A program made the translations under genes and the position numbers. A DNA stretch of 64,000 nt. It comes from Granulicella arctica (GTDB taxonomy: Bacteria > Acidobacteriota > Terriglobia > Terriglobales > Acidobacteriaceae). The notes below the pieces were generated by a model that searched no databases, was not told the origin of the DNA, and saw only the letters and a program-made list of their open reading frames with translations. The stretch covers positions 1,612,001 to 1,676,000 of the forward strand of contig NZ_JAGTUT010000001.1 of NCBI RefSeq assembly GCF_025685605.1. The letters are read 5' to 3'. Below are positions 8,124 through 17,800 of the stretch, piece by piece. Numbering within the stretch: the stretch's first letter is position 1; each line of letters begins with the position of its first letter.

Positions 8124-9740
8124 TTATTTCGTCAGCGGCAGTGGTGTATCAAGGCGAGGCAGCATCTCGGGGCGAGTCGCCGTGTTGTAGACGAACCATG
8201 CTTCGATCGCGGCGCCCTGCATCACATCACCCACCTGGACCCGATCGTAGAGATCCATGTTCGAGTGGTGGGTGCGGCTGCCGTACTCCAGCGGATCCTG
8301 CATGAAGCCGAAGCCATCGAGGCCAAGCCACGAGAAGCTGGTCGAGTCGGTTCCGCCCGGCTCCCGTGTCGGCGCACTCGTCGCACCGGCGACCGACTGA
8401 AACTCAAGGTCACGAATCGGCGCAGCCCACTGCTTGAAGATTGACGCGATCTCATCGTTGCCATCTGCAGAGATGCCACGAAAGCGTCCGCTGCCGCCAT
8501 CATCGTTGTAGTAGGCATCCAGCTTGCTGTACTCCGGCGTGATCTTCATCGAATCGCGTGGCGCAAAGTGCTGCTGCACGTAGAACTTGGAACCCAGCAG
8601 GCCCTCTTCTTCGCCGCCCCACAGAGCAATGCGCACCGTACGCTCCATTGGCTTATGCAGGCTCGTCAAGATCCGCACCGCCTCGATAGCGACTGAGGAG
8701 CCAGTGCCATTATCCGTCGCACCCGTGCCGCCCTGCCACGAGTCGAGATGGCCGCCAAGCATGACGATCTCGTCCTTCCTGGTCGTACCCGGAATCTCAC
8801 CCACAACGTTGAAGCCCATCTGGTCGTTCTTATACGTCTCCGCCTCGATATCGAAGGTGACCTGCGGACTCATGCCGTGTTCAATGAGTCGAGCGATCCG
8901 GTTATAGTGCTCCGGCGTAATGGCAACCATCGGCGGCGGTGTTGGATCGTCAGGATTCTGCGATCCACCGAAGCTAGCAAATACCGTGCCTCCATCGCCG
9001 TTGGTCCCATAGTTGACCGCGACGAGCACGCCCTCGTCGGAGAGGAACTTGCTCGTGTCGTTCCGCAGACGGAGTGCTGCCGCACGGTCCAGTACCGGAG
9101 CCGCAGGGACGGGAGGAACATTGCGGCCGCCGCGACCGCCGCCGGCACCGCCAGGTCCAAGGCGCGATGGGTCTGCGACGATACTGCGCGAGTCAATCTC
9201 TTCATCAGTGAGGCGGCGACCCTCCACTTCGGTGTGCATCAGGATCACCTTGGGGTCGGCAATCAGAACGATCTTTCCCTTGAGCTTGCCCTTGTACTTC
9301 GCAAACTCCGCCTGCGAGTGAATTGGCGCGAGCACAGCCTCAGCGGTGACGGGCCCCTTGGTTCCAGGCGTCCAGGCCAGCGGGAAGCCGATTAGCGGCG
9401 CGTAATTCGGTGCGACAAGCGCTCCATAAAACTTCTTATACTGCCACGAATTGCCGAATGGTCCCCAGGGCTCAAGATGAACATTGACCATGCCGTACGA
9501 CTTCAGCCTGGTCACGATCCATTCTGCGGCGGCTTTGTGGTTCGGCGAACTGGTGATGCGCGGACCGTAGACATCTGAGATGTAGAACAGATGATCCATC
9601 ACCTTCGAGTGCTGAAATGCCTCCGTCTTGATCTGGTGAAGAACCTTCAGGTCGATCTTTTCAGGTGTGCCCTCCTGAGCCGCCACAGGCATGGCGGCAA
9701 TCAGGAGGGCAACGACAGCAGAAGACTTCAAAGCGATCAT
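8124..9740 (-). CDS. Exported M28-family zinc peptidase
   Basis: A 538-residue M28 metallopeptidase with a clear signal peptide (ALLIAAMPVAAQ). A PA-type insert domain (about 120-300, including a Gly/Arg-rich loop GGAGGGRGGR) splits the protein as in many family members. Zinc ligands are visible in GGHLDSW (His, Asp), TDNGTG (Asp), WGGEEEG (Glu, with the catalytic Glu beside it) and THHSNMD (His). ATG 9740 is preceded by AAGGA; two further in-frame ATGs at 9752 and 9749 overlap that ribosome site and are less likely. It follows an Oar-type receptor gene by 29 bases, which suggests that imported or surface-bound peptides are trimmed. Confidence 0.9.
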   Translation of the reverse strand: MIALKSSAVVALLIAAMPVAAQEGTPEKIDLKVLHQIKTEAFQHSKVMDHLFYISDVYGPRITSSPNHKAAAEWIVTRLKSYGMVNVHLEPWGPFGNSWQYKKFYGALVAPNYAPLIGFPLAWTPGTKGPVTAEAVLAPIHSQAEFAKYKGKLKGKIVLIADPKVILMHTEVEGRRLTDEEIDSRSIVADPSRLGPGGAGGGRGGRNVPPVPAAPVLDRAAALRLRNDTSKFLSDEGVLVAVNYGTNGDGGTVFASFGGSQNPDDPTPPPMVAITPEHYNRIARLIEHGMSPQVTFDIEAETYKNDQMGFNVVGEIPGTTRKDEIVMLGGHLDSWQGGTGATDNGTGSSVAIEAVRILTSLHKPMERTVRIALWGGEEEGLLGSKFYVQQHFAPRDSMKITPEYSKLDAYYNDDGGSGRFRGISADGNDEIASIFKQWAAPIRDLEFQSVAGATSAPTREPGGTDSTSFSWLGLDGFGFMQDPLEYGSRTHHSNMDLYDRVQVGDVMQGAAIEAWFVYNTATRPEMLPRLDTPLPLTK

Positions 9741-9769
9741 TTCAATCATCATCCTTAATGCTGTACGGG

Positions 9770-12700
9770 TTAGAAGCTCAACTTCAGAGCAAACTGAATG
9801 TTGAAGGGTTCGCCATAACCAATGCCCGGTGCAGCAGCGCCGTTGCGTGTATTCGTGATCAGACCGAACGTGCCGCTTGCCGGGTTGACGGCGGGGTTAG
9901 CGAAGTTGTTGAAGTTCATGATGTTGAAGATCTCAACGCGAAACTCCGACATAATCTTCTCGGTAACCGGCGTGTGCTTGAAGAGCGAGAAATCGATCGT
10001 CCTGAAGTTCGGGCCGGTAAAGGCATCCCGACGCTCGTTGCCGTAGGTGCCTGTTGCTGGCGTCGTGAAGGAACCGTTGGCATTGGTCAACCAGCGATAC
10101 TGACGGCCGCTGGCAGTACTGGTCGCAAGCGGCGCGCCACTTACGTAAGGATTGACGCCGGTGAAGTTAGGACGATCCTTCAACTCACCCGTTCCATCCA
10201 CATTTGTGCTGTACTGCGGGCTGATCGGAACACCACTGGAATAGGTGTAGATGGCATTGAGTTGGAAGCCCTTGGTAAGCTTCGGCACAGCATGAAAGAG
10301 CTGTGGGACGCTGTAATAAACGAAGCCGTTCAAAAGGTGGCGATTATCAAAGGTGCTCGGGCCGTAGTCCTGATGAAGGTTGTAGCTGTTCATTGGCGTC
10401 GTGTTTGATGACGAATCATCCATCGACTTCGACCAGGTGTAGTTCAGGGTAGTCTGAATGCCCTTCCATGCAGCCTGCTTCACGGTGGCTTGCAGGGAGT
10501 GATAGTTCGAAGCTGCCTCAAAGTTCAACTGATTGATGCCAACGAGTGGCTTGCCGACAAACTTGGCATTCTCATTCGGGAAGCTGGTCTGCAAATAGGG
10601 TCTCGCGTTTGCTGTCGTCGTACCGCTCGCAACAGGCTGATTGAGGTCATACAAAACTTCGAGGTGCTGACCGAACGACCCCACATAACCTACTGTGAAC
10701 AGGGTCGACTTCGTAAGTTGCTGCTCGACATTCAGACTGACGACGGTGGCCCGAGGCATTTTGAAGTTCTGGTTGACACCGAAGGCACCTACCTGCGGGG
10801 CGACCGAACTGGCGAACGGATTGACGTTCGGCTGCCACTGGACGTTGGAATTCTGCACGAAGATTGCCGCAGCATCGGGGCCGGCAGGATTGTTCTGCGC
10901 GTAGTTCGCACCGCCGTTGGTGGTGGTACCGGTAATCCAACTGCTCATAGCCGGGAAGTCATAGAAGATACCGTAAGAGCCGCGAATAACAGTGTTGTTA
11001 TTCTCGTTGACCGAATAAGAGAAGCCGACGCGAGGAGCTATGCCGCCGTAGTACTCGGGGTAGTAACCCTTTTGAAAGCCGGGTGCCGCACCAGGAACAA
11101 ACTGGTAGATGTCATTGGCCTCAGCGTTGATGACGCCAGGGATGGTGTAACGAACGCCGTAGTTCAGACTCAACCTTCTACTGGCCTGAAAGTCATCCTG
11201 CGCCCAGGCGTCGTAGGTGTTCATTGTCCAGACACGTTGCGCAGTGCCTTGCAGGAGCTTGGCACCGTTGGAGTTGGTAGGCGTTCCATTGAGGAAGTCC
11301 GAAAGGGTGCCAAGGTTAGCGCAATTTGAAGCACTGATCCCGATCGTGGAGCAGTAACCGAGAGCCTGTGCGTTTGGAGAGGAGCCAGGAGTGCAGGCTC
11401 CGGTAACAGCGCAAGCTGCAGCGCAATTCGCGCCCGTACCCGTTGTGGCGCAAGCTGTTTTTGCCGCTGCTGAGACCGGAATGGCATACCAGGCTCCGCG
11501 CGTTCCATCGAAGGAGAAGGTGCCGCGTGCGCTTGAGAAGTAAAGCTGGTTCACGTTCGAATGGCGATACTCGCCGCCGAACTTAAGCTGGTGGCGACCG
11601 ACCGTCCAATGGAAGTTGTCCGTGACGTGACCAGTGACATCGGTGCGGCCTGAGGGCTGAGTTGCGCCAGTCTGGTCGAATCCGGTAACGAGGATCGATG
11701 GTGCGCCCGCCGCGATGATACCTGGAGCAATGCCAAGGTTCAATCCCGCGTTCGCCTGAGGATTGAAGTTCTGATTTGCATCATTGAACGTCTGGAGGAA
11801 GTAGTTCGTTGCAAAGGTAACAACGTTGAGGAGTTTGCTGTTGATCACCGAGGTCTGAATGACCGAGAAGTTGTGTATGTGCATCGGCGCGGTTTGGAAG
11901 TATTCCGCATAGTCAGAAGCAGTTGGAGCGGTCTGGGTCCCGGTCGTTCCGAGATAACGAACTGAAAGCTGTTCCTTGTCGTTGAAGTGGTGATCCAGCT
12001 TGATGATGCCGTTGTAGCTGTTGTAGTTGGAAGTTCCCTGGGCAAAGTAGTTGCTGATCGTGGCCGGTCCACCCTTCGAAACGGTTGGATAGAGCAGCCC
12101 ATACAGGTTCAGACTCAGCGGATTTGCGGCAGTGATCCCATAGTTGTTGATGAACGACTTGCCTGCACTTACCCAGGCGTCGGAGATCACAGTATCCGTA
12201 AGCGCCGCGTTGACCTTGGCAATTTGGATTTCCCCTGCTGCGAAGAAGAAGGTGCGATCCTTCCAGATTGGGCCGCCCAACGTGAAGCCGCCCTGATGGT
12301 TACGAATAAAGGTCTTGCGGGCACCCACGGGAGCGAATGGCGAGATGGCTGCGAAGAACTCATTACGATCGAAGTAGAAGACGTCGCCATGAAGCTTATT
12401 CGTACCCGATCGCAGCACCATGTTCGAGTTAGCGCCAGCGTTGCGACCCTGATCGGCCTCGCCACCGGACTGCATGGAGAATTGATCGATCGCCTCAATT
12501 GGGATCAAACCACCCGCAACGCTCTGAATACCGCCCTGGTTTGAAGCGACGATGCCAAGCCATGGATCAACGTTGTCGGCACCATCCACCTGGAAGTTGA
12601 TGCTGGCCGTCCGCGAACCATTGACCGAGTTCGTAATACTGCTAGCGCCCGGCGCGAAGTGGGTCATCTGCGTGAAGTTGCGGCCGTTCATCGGCATCTC

Positions 12701-13132
12701 CTGCACCGACTTGGAGTCAAGGACAGCAACGAGCGCAGCGGACTGCGTGTCGGTCTGGACTCCGTTCGCGGTCACGTCCACAACGGTGCTCTCCGAACCC
12801 ACCGAGAGCTCAACCTTTACGTTGGTCACCTTGGTCACGGCGACGTCAATCGTATCGACCTTCTTGGTCGAGAAGCCGGCGAAGTTCACCGTGAGAGTGT
12901 AGGTACCGACTGGCAGTTCCGGAAAGTTGAAGTCACCTTGCTTGTTGGACTTGTCGTTCAAAACTATGCCAGTGGAGGGATTGGTGAGCTGCACAGCAGC
13001 GTCAGAGATCACAGCGCCCTGGGTGTCCGTTACCGTACCCGAAAGTGTTCCACGGAATGTTTGCGCGAACGCAGTGAACGAAATCGAAAAAACTAAGAGA
13101 GCCAGGATCGGCTTCAGGGACAAACGCAGCAT
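9770..13132 (-). CDS. Oar-type TonB-dependent receptor
   Basis: A complete 1120-residue outer-membrane receptor. It starts with a signal peptide (LALLVFSISFTAFAQ), then a carboxypeptidase-regulatory-like beta-sandwich (about 25-110, GTVTDTQGAVISDAAV ... LPVGTYTLTV), a plug domain (NGRNFTQM, FQVDGADN, SGTNKLHGDVFYF) and a long beta-barrel ending in Phe (ALKLSF). Such receptors take up large ligands with TonB. A GAGGAG ribosome site lies 5 bases before the ATG. The M28 peptidase gene follows on the same strand with a short gap, so the two form an operon. The protein carries a Cys/Ala/Thr-rich loop at about residues 560-600, which is unusual for this family. Confidence 0.93.
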   Translation of the reverse strand: MLRLSLKPILALLVFSISFTAFAQTFRGTLSGTVTDTQGAVISDAAVQLTNPSTGIVLNDKSNKQGDFNFPELPVGTYTLTVNFAGFSTKKVDTIDVAVTKVTNVKVELSVGSESTVVDVTANGVQTDTQSAALVAVLDSKSVQEMPMNGRNFTQMTHFAPGASSITNSVNGSRTASINFQVDGADNVDPWLGIVASNQGGIQSVAGGLIPIEAIDQFSMQSGGEADQGRNAGANSNMVLRSGTNKLHGDVFYFDRNEFFAAISPFAPVGARKTFIRNHQGGFTLGGPIWKDRTFFFAAGEIQIAKVNAALTDTVISDAWVSAGKSFINNYGITAANPLSLNLYGLLYPTVSKGGPATISNYFAQGTSNYNSYNGIIKLDHHFNDKEQLSVRYLGTTGTQTAPTASDYAEYFQTAPMHIHNFSVIQTSVINSKLLNVVTFATNYFLQTFNDANQNFNPQANAGLNLGIAPGIIAAGAPSILVTGFDQTGATQPSGRTDVTGHVTDNFHWTVGRHQLKFGGEYRHSNVNQLYFSSARGTFSFDGTRGAWYAIPVSAAAKTACATTGTGANCAAACAVTGACTPGSSPNAQALGYCSTIGISASNCANLGTLSDFLNGTPTNSNGAKLLQGTAQRVWTMNTYDAWAQDDFQASRRLSLNYGVRYTIPGVINAEANDIYQFVPGAAPGFQKGYYPEYYGGIAPRVGFSYSVNENNNTVIRGSYGIFYDFPAMSSWITGTTTNGGANYAQNNPAGPDAAAIFVQNSNVQWQPNVNPFASSVAPQVGAFGVNQNFKMPRATVVSLNVEQQLTKSTLFTVGYVGSFGQHLEVLYDLNQPVASGTTTANARPYLQTSFPNENAKFVGKPLVGINQLNFEAASNYHSLQATVKQAAWKGIQTTLNYTWSKSMDDSSSNTTPMNSYNLHQDYGPSTFDNRHLLNGFVYYSVPQLFHAVPKLTKGFQLNAIYTYSSGVPISPQYSTNVDGTGELKDRPNFTGVNPYVSGAPLATSTASGRQYRWLTNANGSFTTPATGTYGNERRDAFTGPNFRTIDFSLFKHTPVTEKIMSEFRVEIFNIMNFNNFANPAVNPASGTFGLITNTRNGAAAPGIGYGEPFNIQFALKLSF

Positions 13133-13494
13133 GAAAACTCCTCGGAGAAAGTGATACTTTGGGCGCAGAACGGCGTTAGCGTGGCGCGCTCTGTGGCCTC
13201 GCCGGATGGCAGTTGAATCCTGGGATAGAGAAATCCCTAGTCCTTTTTCAAAGGAAGGGGGCCCTGAAGGTTGGTTGCGTTTCCGTTAATCTATGTCGAG
13301 ATGAAAGCCACGTCAATGAAATACTTGCATCAGGCCTGAGGGTCTACAATCCCAAGACTGTAGGACACACTCCTTAGGAAAAAGCGGGCCTATGCACGCT
13401 TTTTCTGTCCAGACCTGACCTCAAAATCTGGCATTTGGATGGAAGACAGCGAGGGATTTCCAAAAGTACCCCTTCGGAAGGCATCATAAGAGAG
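13133..13494. other. Divergent intergenic region between a receptor and a GH144-like gene
   Basis: This 362-bp gap holds the start signals of both flanking genes. An imperfect repeat around CCTTTTTCAAAGG lies near 13240-13255. The part nearest the GH144-like gene carries a folded element with a terminator-like end (13335-13404, listed separately). No protein gene is seen. Confidence 0.5.
13335..13404 (+). promoter_or_regulatory. Structured leader RNA with terminator ahead of the GH144-like gene
   Basis: Two hairpins follow each other. The first pairs CCTGAGG (13335-13341) with CCTTAGG (13372-13378, one G-U) and contains an inner CTACA/TGTAG stem. The second pairs AAAAAGCG (13379-13386) with CGCTTTTT (13397-13404) and ends in a T run like a Rho-independent terminator. 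It lies 90 bases before the ATG of the GH144-like gene, on the same strand. An attenuator, an unclassified riboswitch or the end of a small RNA would each fit. I do not recognise a known riboswitch class. Confidence 0.4.
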
Positions 13495-14829
13495 ATGACC
13501 AAGCAAAGGTCGAGTTCGATCGGCATCAGCCGGCGAGGCGCTGCGAAGATGATGGCGGGTGCCGTGCTGACCACGCTGTCCGCGTCGCGCAATGCCTGGG
13601 GACAGGCCGCAGCCTTGCAGGATCAACGCAACGACTTCCCTTTGAGCGCCGAAGAAGACTATTTCCTCAGCGAGATGGAGCGCAGCGCCTGCCTCTACTT
13701 CTACGAGCAGGCCGATCCGGCGAGCGGACAGGTCCTCGATCGCGCCTTCAACAAGAACCCCAATGGCGCGCTCGACCCGCGCAGAATCACCAGCATCGCG
13801 GCCACCGGCTTCGGGCTGACAGGTCTCTGTATCGCGGATAAACGCAGCTACCTGCCGTTTGTGGACATTCGCGCCCGCGTGCTCACCACGCTCGACTTCC
13901 ACCTCAACAAGATGGAGCATCAGCATGGCTTCTTCGCCCACTACAACGACGCACGCAGTGGCAAAGCCTTCGAGTTCAGCGAAGTCTCTTCGATCGACAC
14001 CTGCATCTTCCTCTGTGGCGTCCTCACCTGTAGCGCCTACTTCAACGATCCAAAGATCACCGATCTCGCCACGCAGCTCTACCATCGAGTCGAATGGTCC
14101 TGGATGCTCAACGGAGGCAGCACCTTCAGCATGGGGTGGCGACCCAAAAGCGGCTTCATCACCACACGATGGGATCACTACTGCGAGTTGATGATGCTCT
14201 ATCTCCTCGCCATCGGCTCACCGACGTACGGTATCGATCCCAGCTTCTGGAAGAACTTCAGCCGCCCGCGAACCGACTACGGACCCTATGTCTTCATCAG
14301 CGACGAGGATCCGCTCTTCGTCCATCAGTATTCGCACGCCTGGTTCGACTTCCAGGGCAAACGCGACGCCTACGCTGACTACTTCCGCAACTCAGTCCTC
14401 GCCACTGAGGCCCACAAATTGTTCTGCCTGAGTCTGGATCGCGGCTACACCGAGGACTACTGGGGCATCACCGCATCGGATTGGGAGCACGGCTACACAG
14501 CATGGGGAGGCCCGCCGCTATTGGGTCCGGTCAACGGTTCGGTGGTTCCCTGCGCAGCAGCAGGCTCGCTCCCGTTTCTTCCCGAGGCCTGTATCCGTGT
14601 CCTGCGTTCACTCAAGCATGAGTTTGGCACCGACGCCTGGGGCCGCTACGGCTTCTGCGACTGCTTCCATCCTCAACTGAACTGGTATGACCCGGATGTT
14701 CTCGGCATCGACGTAGGTATCGGCCTCCTGATGGCCGAAAATCTTCGCTCCGGATTCGTCTGGAACACCTTCATGAAAAACCCTGAAGTGAGTACAGCCA
14801 TGCAGCGGGTCGGCTTCCATTCGATTTAG
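13495..14829 (+). CDS. Tat-exported glucoamylase-like / GH144-like hydrolase
   Basis: A 444-residue protein with an (alpha/alpha)6-type hydrolase body of the 'glucoamylase-like' group, which includes GH144 beta-1,2-glucanases. The N-terminus has a twin-arginine signal (SRRGAAKMMAGAVLTTL). Aromatic and acidic motifs typical of the group are visible (SSIDTCIF, SMGWRP, RWDHYCELMMLYLLA, HQYSHAWFDF, SDWEHGYTAWGGPP). ATG 13495 gives a short n-region before the twin arginines; an in-frame ATG at 13435 would add 20 residues and is less likely. It stands alone between two Oar-type receptors on the other strand. The substrate is not certain. Confidence 0.8.
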   Translation: MTKQRSSSIGISRRGAAKMMAGAVLTTLSASRNAWGQAAALQDQRNDFPLSAEEDYFLSEMERSACLYFYEQADPASGQVLDRAFNKNPNGALDPRRITSIAATGFGLTGLCIADKRSYLPFVDIRARVLTTLDFHLNKMEHQHGFFAHYNDARSGKAFEFSEVSSIDTCIFLCGVLTCSAYFNDPKITDLATQLYHRVEWSWMLNGGSTFSMGWRPKSGFITTRWDHYCELMMLYLLAIGSPTYGIDPSFWKNFSRPRTDYGPYVFISDEDPLFVHQYSHAWFDFQGKRDAYADYFRNSVLATEAHKLFCLSLDRGYTEDYWGITASDWEHGYTAWGGPPLLGPVNGSVVPCAAAGSLPFLPEACIRVLRSLKHEFGTDAWGRYGFCDCFHPQLNWYDPDVLGIDVGIGLLMAENLRSGFVWNTFMKNPEVSTAMQRVGFHSI

Positions 14830-14850
14830 TAGATCGCTTTAACGAGAAGA

Positions 14851-14874
14851 GCCTCTACTCCGACGAGTAGAGGC
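14851..14874. terminator. Bidirectional terminator between convergent genes
   Basis: A perfect 10-bp inverted repeat (GCCTCTACTC / GAGTAGAGGC) with a 4-base loop lies 21 bases after the GH144-like stop codon. It is also just past the end of the convergent receptor gene. Confidence 0.7.
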
Positions 14875-14898
14875 ATCCTTGTTGTCAATCGATGCTGT

Positions 14899-17800
14899 TT
14901 AGAAGATGATCTTGCCCCCGAACTGCGCATTGAACGGTTCGCCAGATCCAATTCCGGGAGCGCCGTTGGCATCGCCAATCGTGTCGTTGAGCGTTGCACT
15001 TCCATTCTTACTATCAAATTGGCCGTTAGCTAGAGCGGCAAAGCTGATGCTCGGCGCAGCGAAGTTGTTACGGTTGAAGAGGTTGAAGAGCTCAGCTCTT
15101 AGTTGGATCGTCAATCTTTCGTTGATCTTCGTGTTCTTGAAAACCGAGAAGTCGACATCCGAAAACCCGGGTCCAAAGTACTGATTGCGACGTAGGTTGC
15201 CGAAGGTTCCAGCGGCCGGAAGAACGAAGTTGCTAAGGTCAATCCAAGTGGCGTTGGCGCTTTGGCCGTTGATACCGGTTTTTGCCTTCGAGATTTGGCT
15301 GACTCGGTCTAAGCCTTCATTCGTGCCGCTGTTATCGGTGCCGGCAAATATCTGGAAGGGCTGCCCACCGTGGAAGTTGAGAAGCCCATTCACCTGCCAG
15401 CCGCGCGAGAGTAGCGCTAGATGCTGTGACCCCGGAACCTCATAGCTTAGAAACGTCGTGAAGTTGTTGCGGGTGTCATAGTCCGAGTTACCGTAGTCTC
15501 CCTTGAAGTTGGTGCTGTCCTGCGGCAGTGTGCCGCGATACTGGGAGACTTCATCGAGGTTGTGTGACCAAGTATAGACAGCCTGCGCAGTGACGCCGTG
15601 GTAATTGTTGATTCGGAGTTGCGCCTGAAGTGAATTGTAGTTTGCGGTCCCAATGCTCGAGATCTGGTTGATATTGCCATACTGAGCGTACTGACCATAG
15701 TACGGTCGCGTCCGCTGCCGATAGAAGTCAGCAGACTCAGCGGGTGCAGTCGCGGTTGCCGCAGTGGCAGAATAGATGCCCGGCTTCGCCTGGTTGATGT
15801 CGAGCAAGCTCAATAGGTGGCGCGCAGAGGATCCAACATAACCAATCTGCGCGATGACCTTGCCGTTGAGTGTATGTTCCAGGTTGAAGGTGTAATTTTC
15901 GTTATAAGAGGGGCGAAAGTTAGATACGACCGAGAACACGCCGCAGGTTGAACTCGCCGAGCAGGGATAGCCAACCGACGATGGAAAGATGGGAACACCC
16001 TGTTGAATGGTGGTGTTATTACCGCCATTTGCGGCAGCCACGGAATAGACAGGTGTCGGTCCGCCAGGATTGCCCTCAACCCCGTTAGGCGCCTGGTTGC
16101 CGGGACGGTTATCAAGGAAAGGATTAAGATTGGGAGTATCAGCGAACCAGCCATAGCTGCCACGCAAGACGGTGTTTGAGTCAGGCGAGTAGCTGAAACC
16201 AAGACGCGGGCTGATGTTCTTGTAGTACTGGGGATAGAGCGAGCTGGTCTGGACTCCCTGGAAGGCCAGACCGTTGCTGGCCGTCAGCGCGGGGCGAAAG
16301 ACGGACATGTTCTGGTATTCGTTGTGGAGTGGGCCTTCATAGTCATACCGGACACCGTAATTGACGTTCAACTTTGGGCTAACCTGCCACGAGTCGCCTG
16401 CGTTCAGGAACCACGTGTTGACGAACACCTGTCGTTCAGGGTCACCGATGGTAATGCTGGCAGCAGAGGTCTGGCCGGCAAGGAAATCAGCGAGTGCGTT
16501 GACGCGTCCGGTTGCGCCAGCAACAACCTGGCTGCCGTTGAAGGTAAAAGAGCCGGTTGCATGACGATGGTAGAACTCGTCGAGTTGAGCCTGCCGGTAC
16601 TCGCCGCCGAAGCGCATCTGGTGCTTGCCTTTCACCCACGAGAGCTGGTCGGTGAGGTGGCCCGTAATATCGTTGCGGCCCTCAGGTGGCGTTTGGCCCA
16701 CCGGATCAAAGCCGGTAATAGTAATGTTCGGAGCGTTGGGGAACGTTGCACCGGTTATAAAACCCAGGCTCTGAACATTCTGATTGGTCTGGTTGTCGTC
16801 GAAGACCTGGTTGAAGTAGTTGACGCCTGCCAATATCTGGTTGGTGATCGTGGAGGAAACAACGTGGTTCTCCACGATCGCGATATTGTGCACATGGATA
16901 GGTGCGACTTCGTAGTAGGCCAGCAGTTGCGAGCCCGCAGGCGCTACTTGGTTGCCTTGACCAACAAACCAATGAGCGGAGAGCGTGTCCTTGGCAGAGA
17001 GCGTGTAGTCGACCTTGGCTAGACCATTCCAGCTGTAGCCGAATTCGGGATCGCTGGAATGAAAATTGTTGACCGTGCCGACCGTATCCTGCGCGAGCAC
17101 GTTGGTTCCCCAAAGAGTGTTCAACACATTCTGCATAACAGGATTTACCGCAATACCTTTGGTGGCAAGCAGCGCCTTCGCCTGGTTTTGCCAACCAACC
17201 GAGGGCTCAGTTGCCGTACCGGACTCGCCGATGACGAAGCGCTGATGCTCGAAGGTAAGAAAGCCGAAGAGCTTGTCCTTGATGAATGGACCGCCAACTG
17301 AGAATCCAGTGTTGTAGTTGCGAACCTTCTGCTTGGTGTCTGAGAAGGGGCTCTTCGCGCCGAAGAGCTCGTTGCGATTGAAGTAGTAAACCGTTCCGTG
17401 AAGTTGGTTGGTACCTGCGCGCAGAGTCAGGTTGACCGTGCCGCCCGGGTTACGACCACCCTCAGGACCGGCCTGTGTCTGTGCTGAGAACTGATCCACC
17501 GCGTCGATCGGAAGAATAATGCCGGCAATGCCGGAGACGCCGCCCTGGTTGACGGCGGGAATGTTATGCCATAAGTCATTATTGTCCACGCCATCGATCT
17601 GCCAGTTCACCTGGTTGGCGCGTGTGCCATTGAGCGAACCGAAACCGCCACCGCTGTAGCCGCCATAGCCAGGCGAAAGAGCGATCATCTGCGTAAAGTC
17701 ACGGCCGTTAAGTGGAATGTCCTCAACCGTCTTCGCATCAAGTACAGTGTTTTGCACGGTGCTTGTGGTATCCAGTGCAATCGCAGCTGCATCCACTTCA

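Noticed and set aside
8748..9395. A 215-codon plus-strand frame
   Set aside because: It lies antisense to the M28 peptidase gene and has no domain or start signal.
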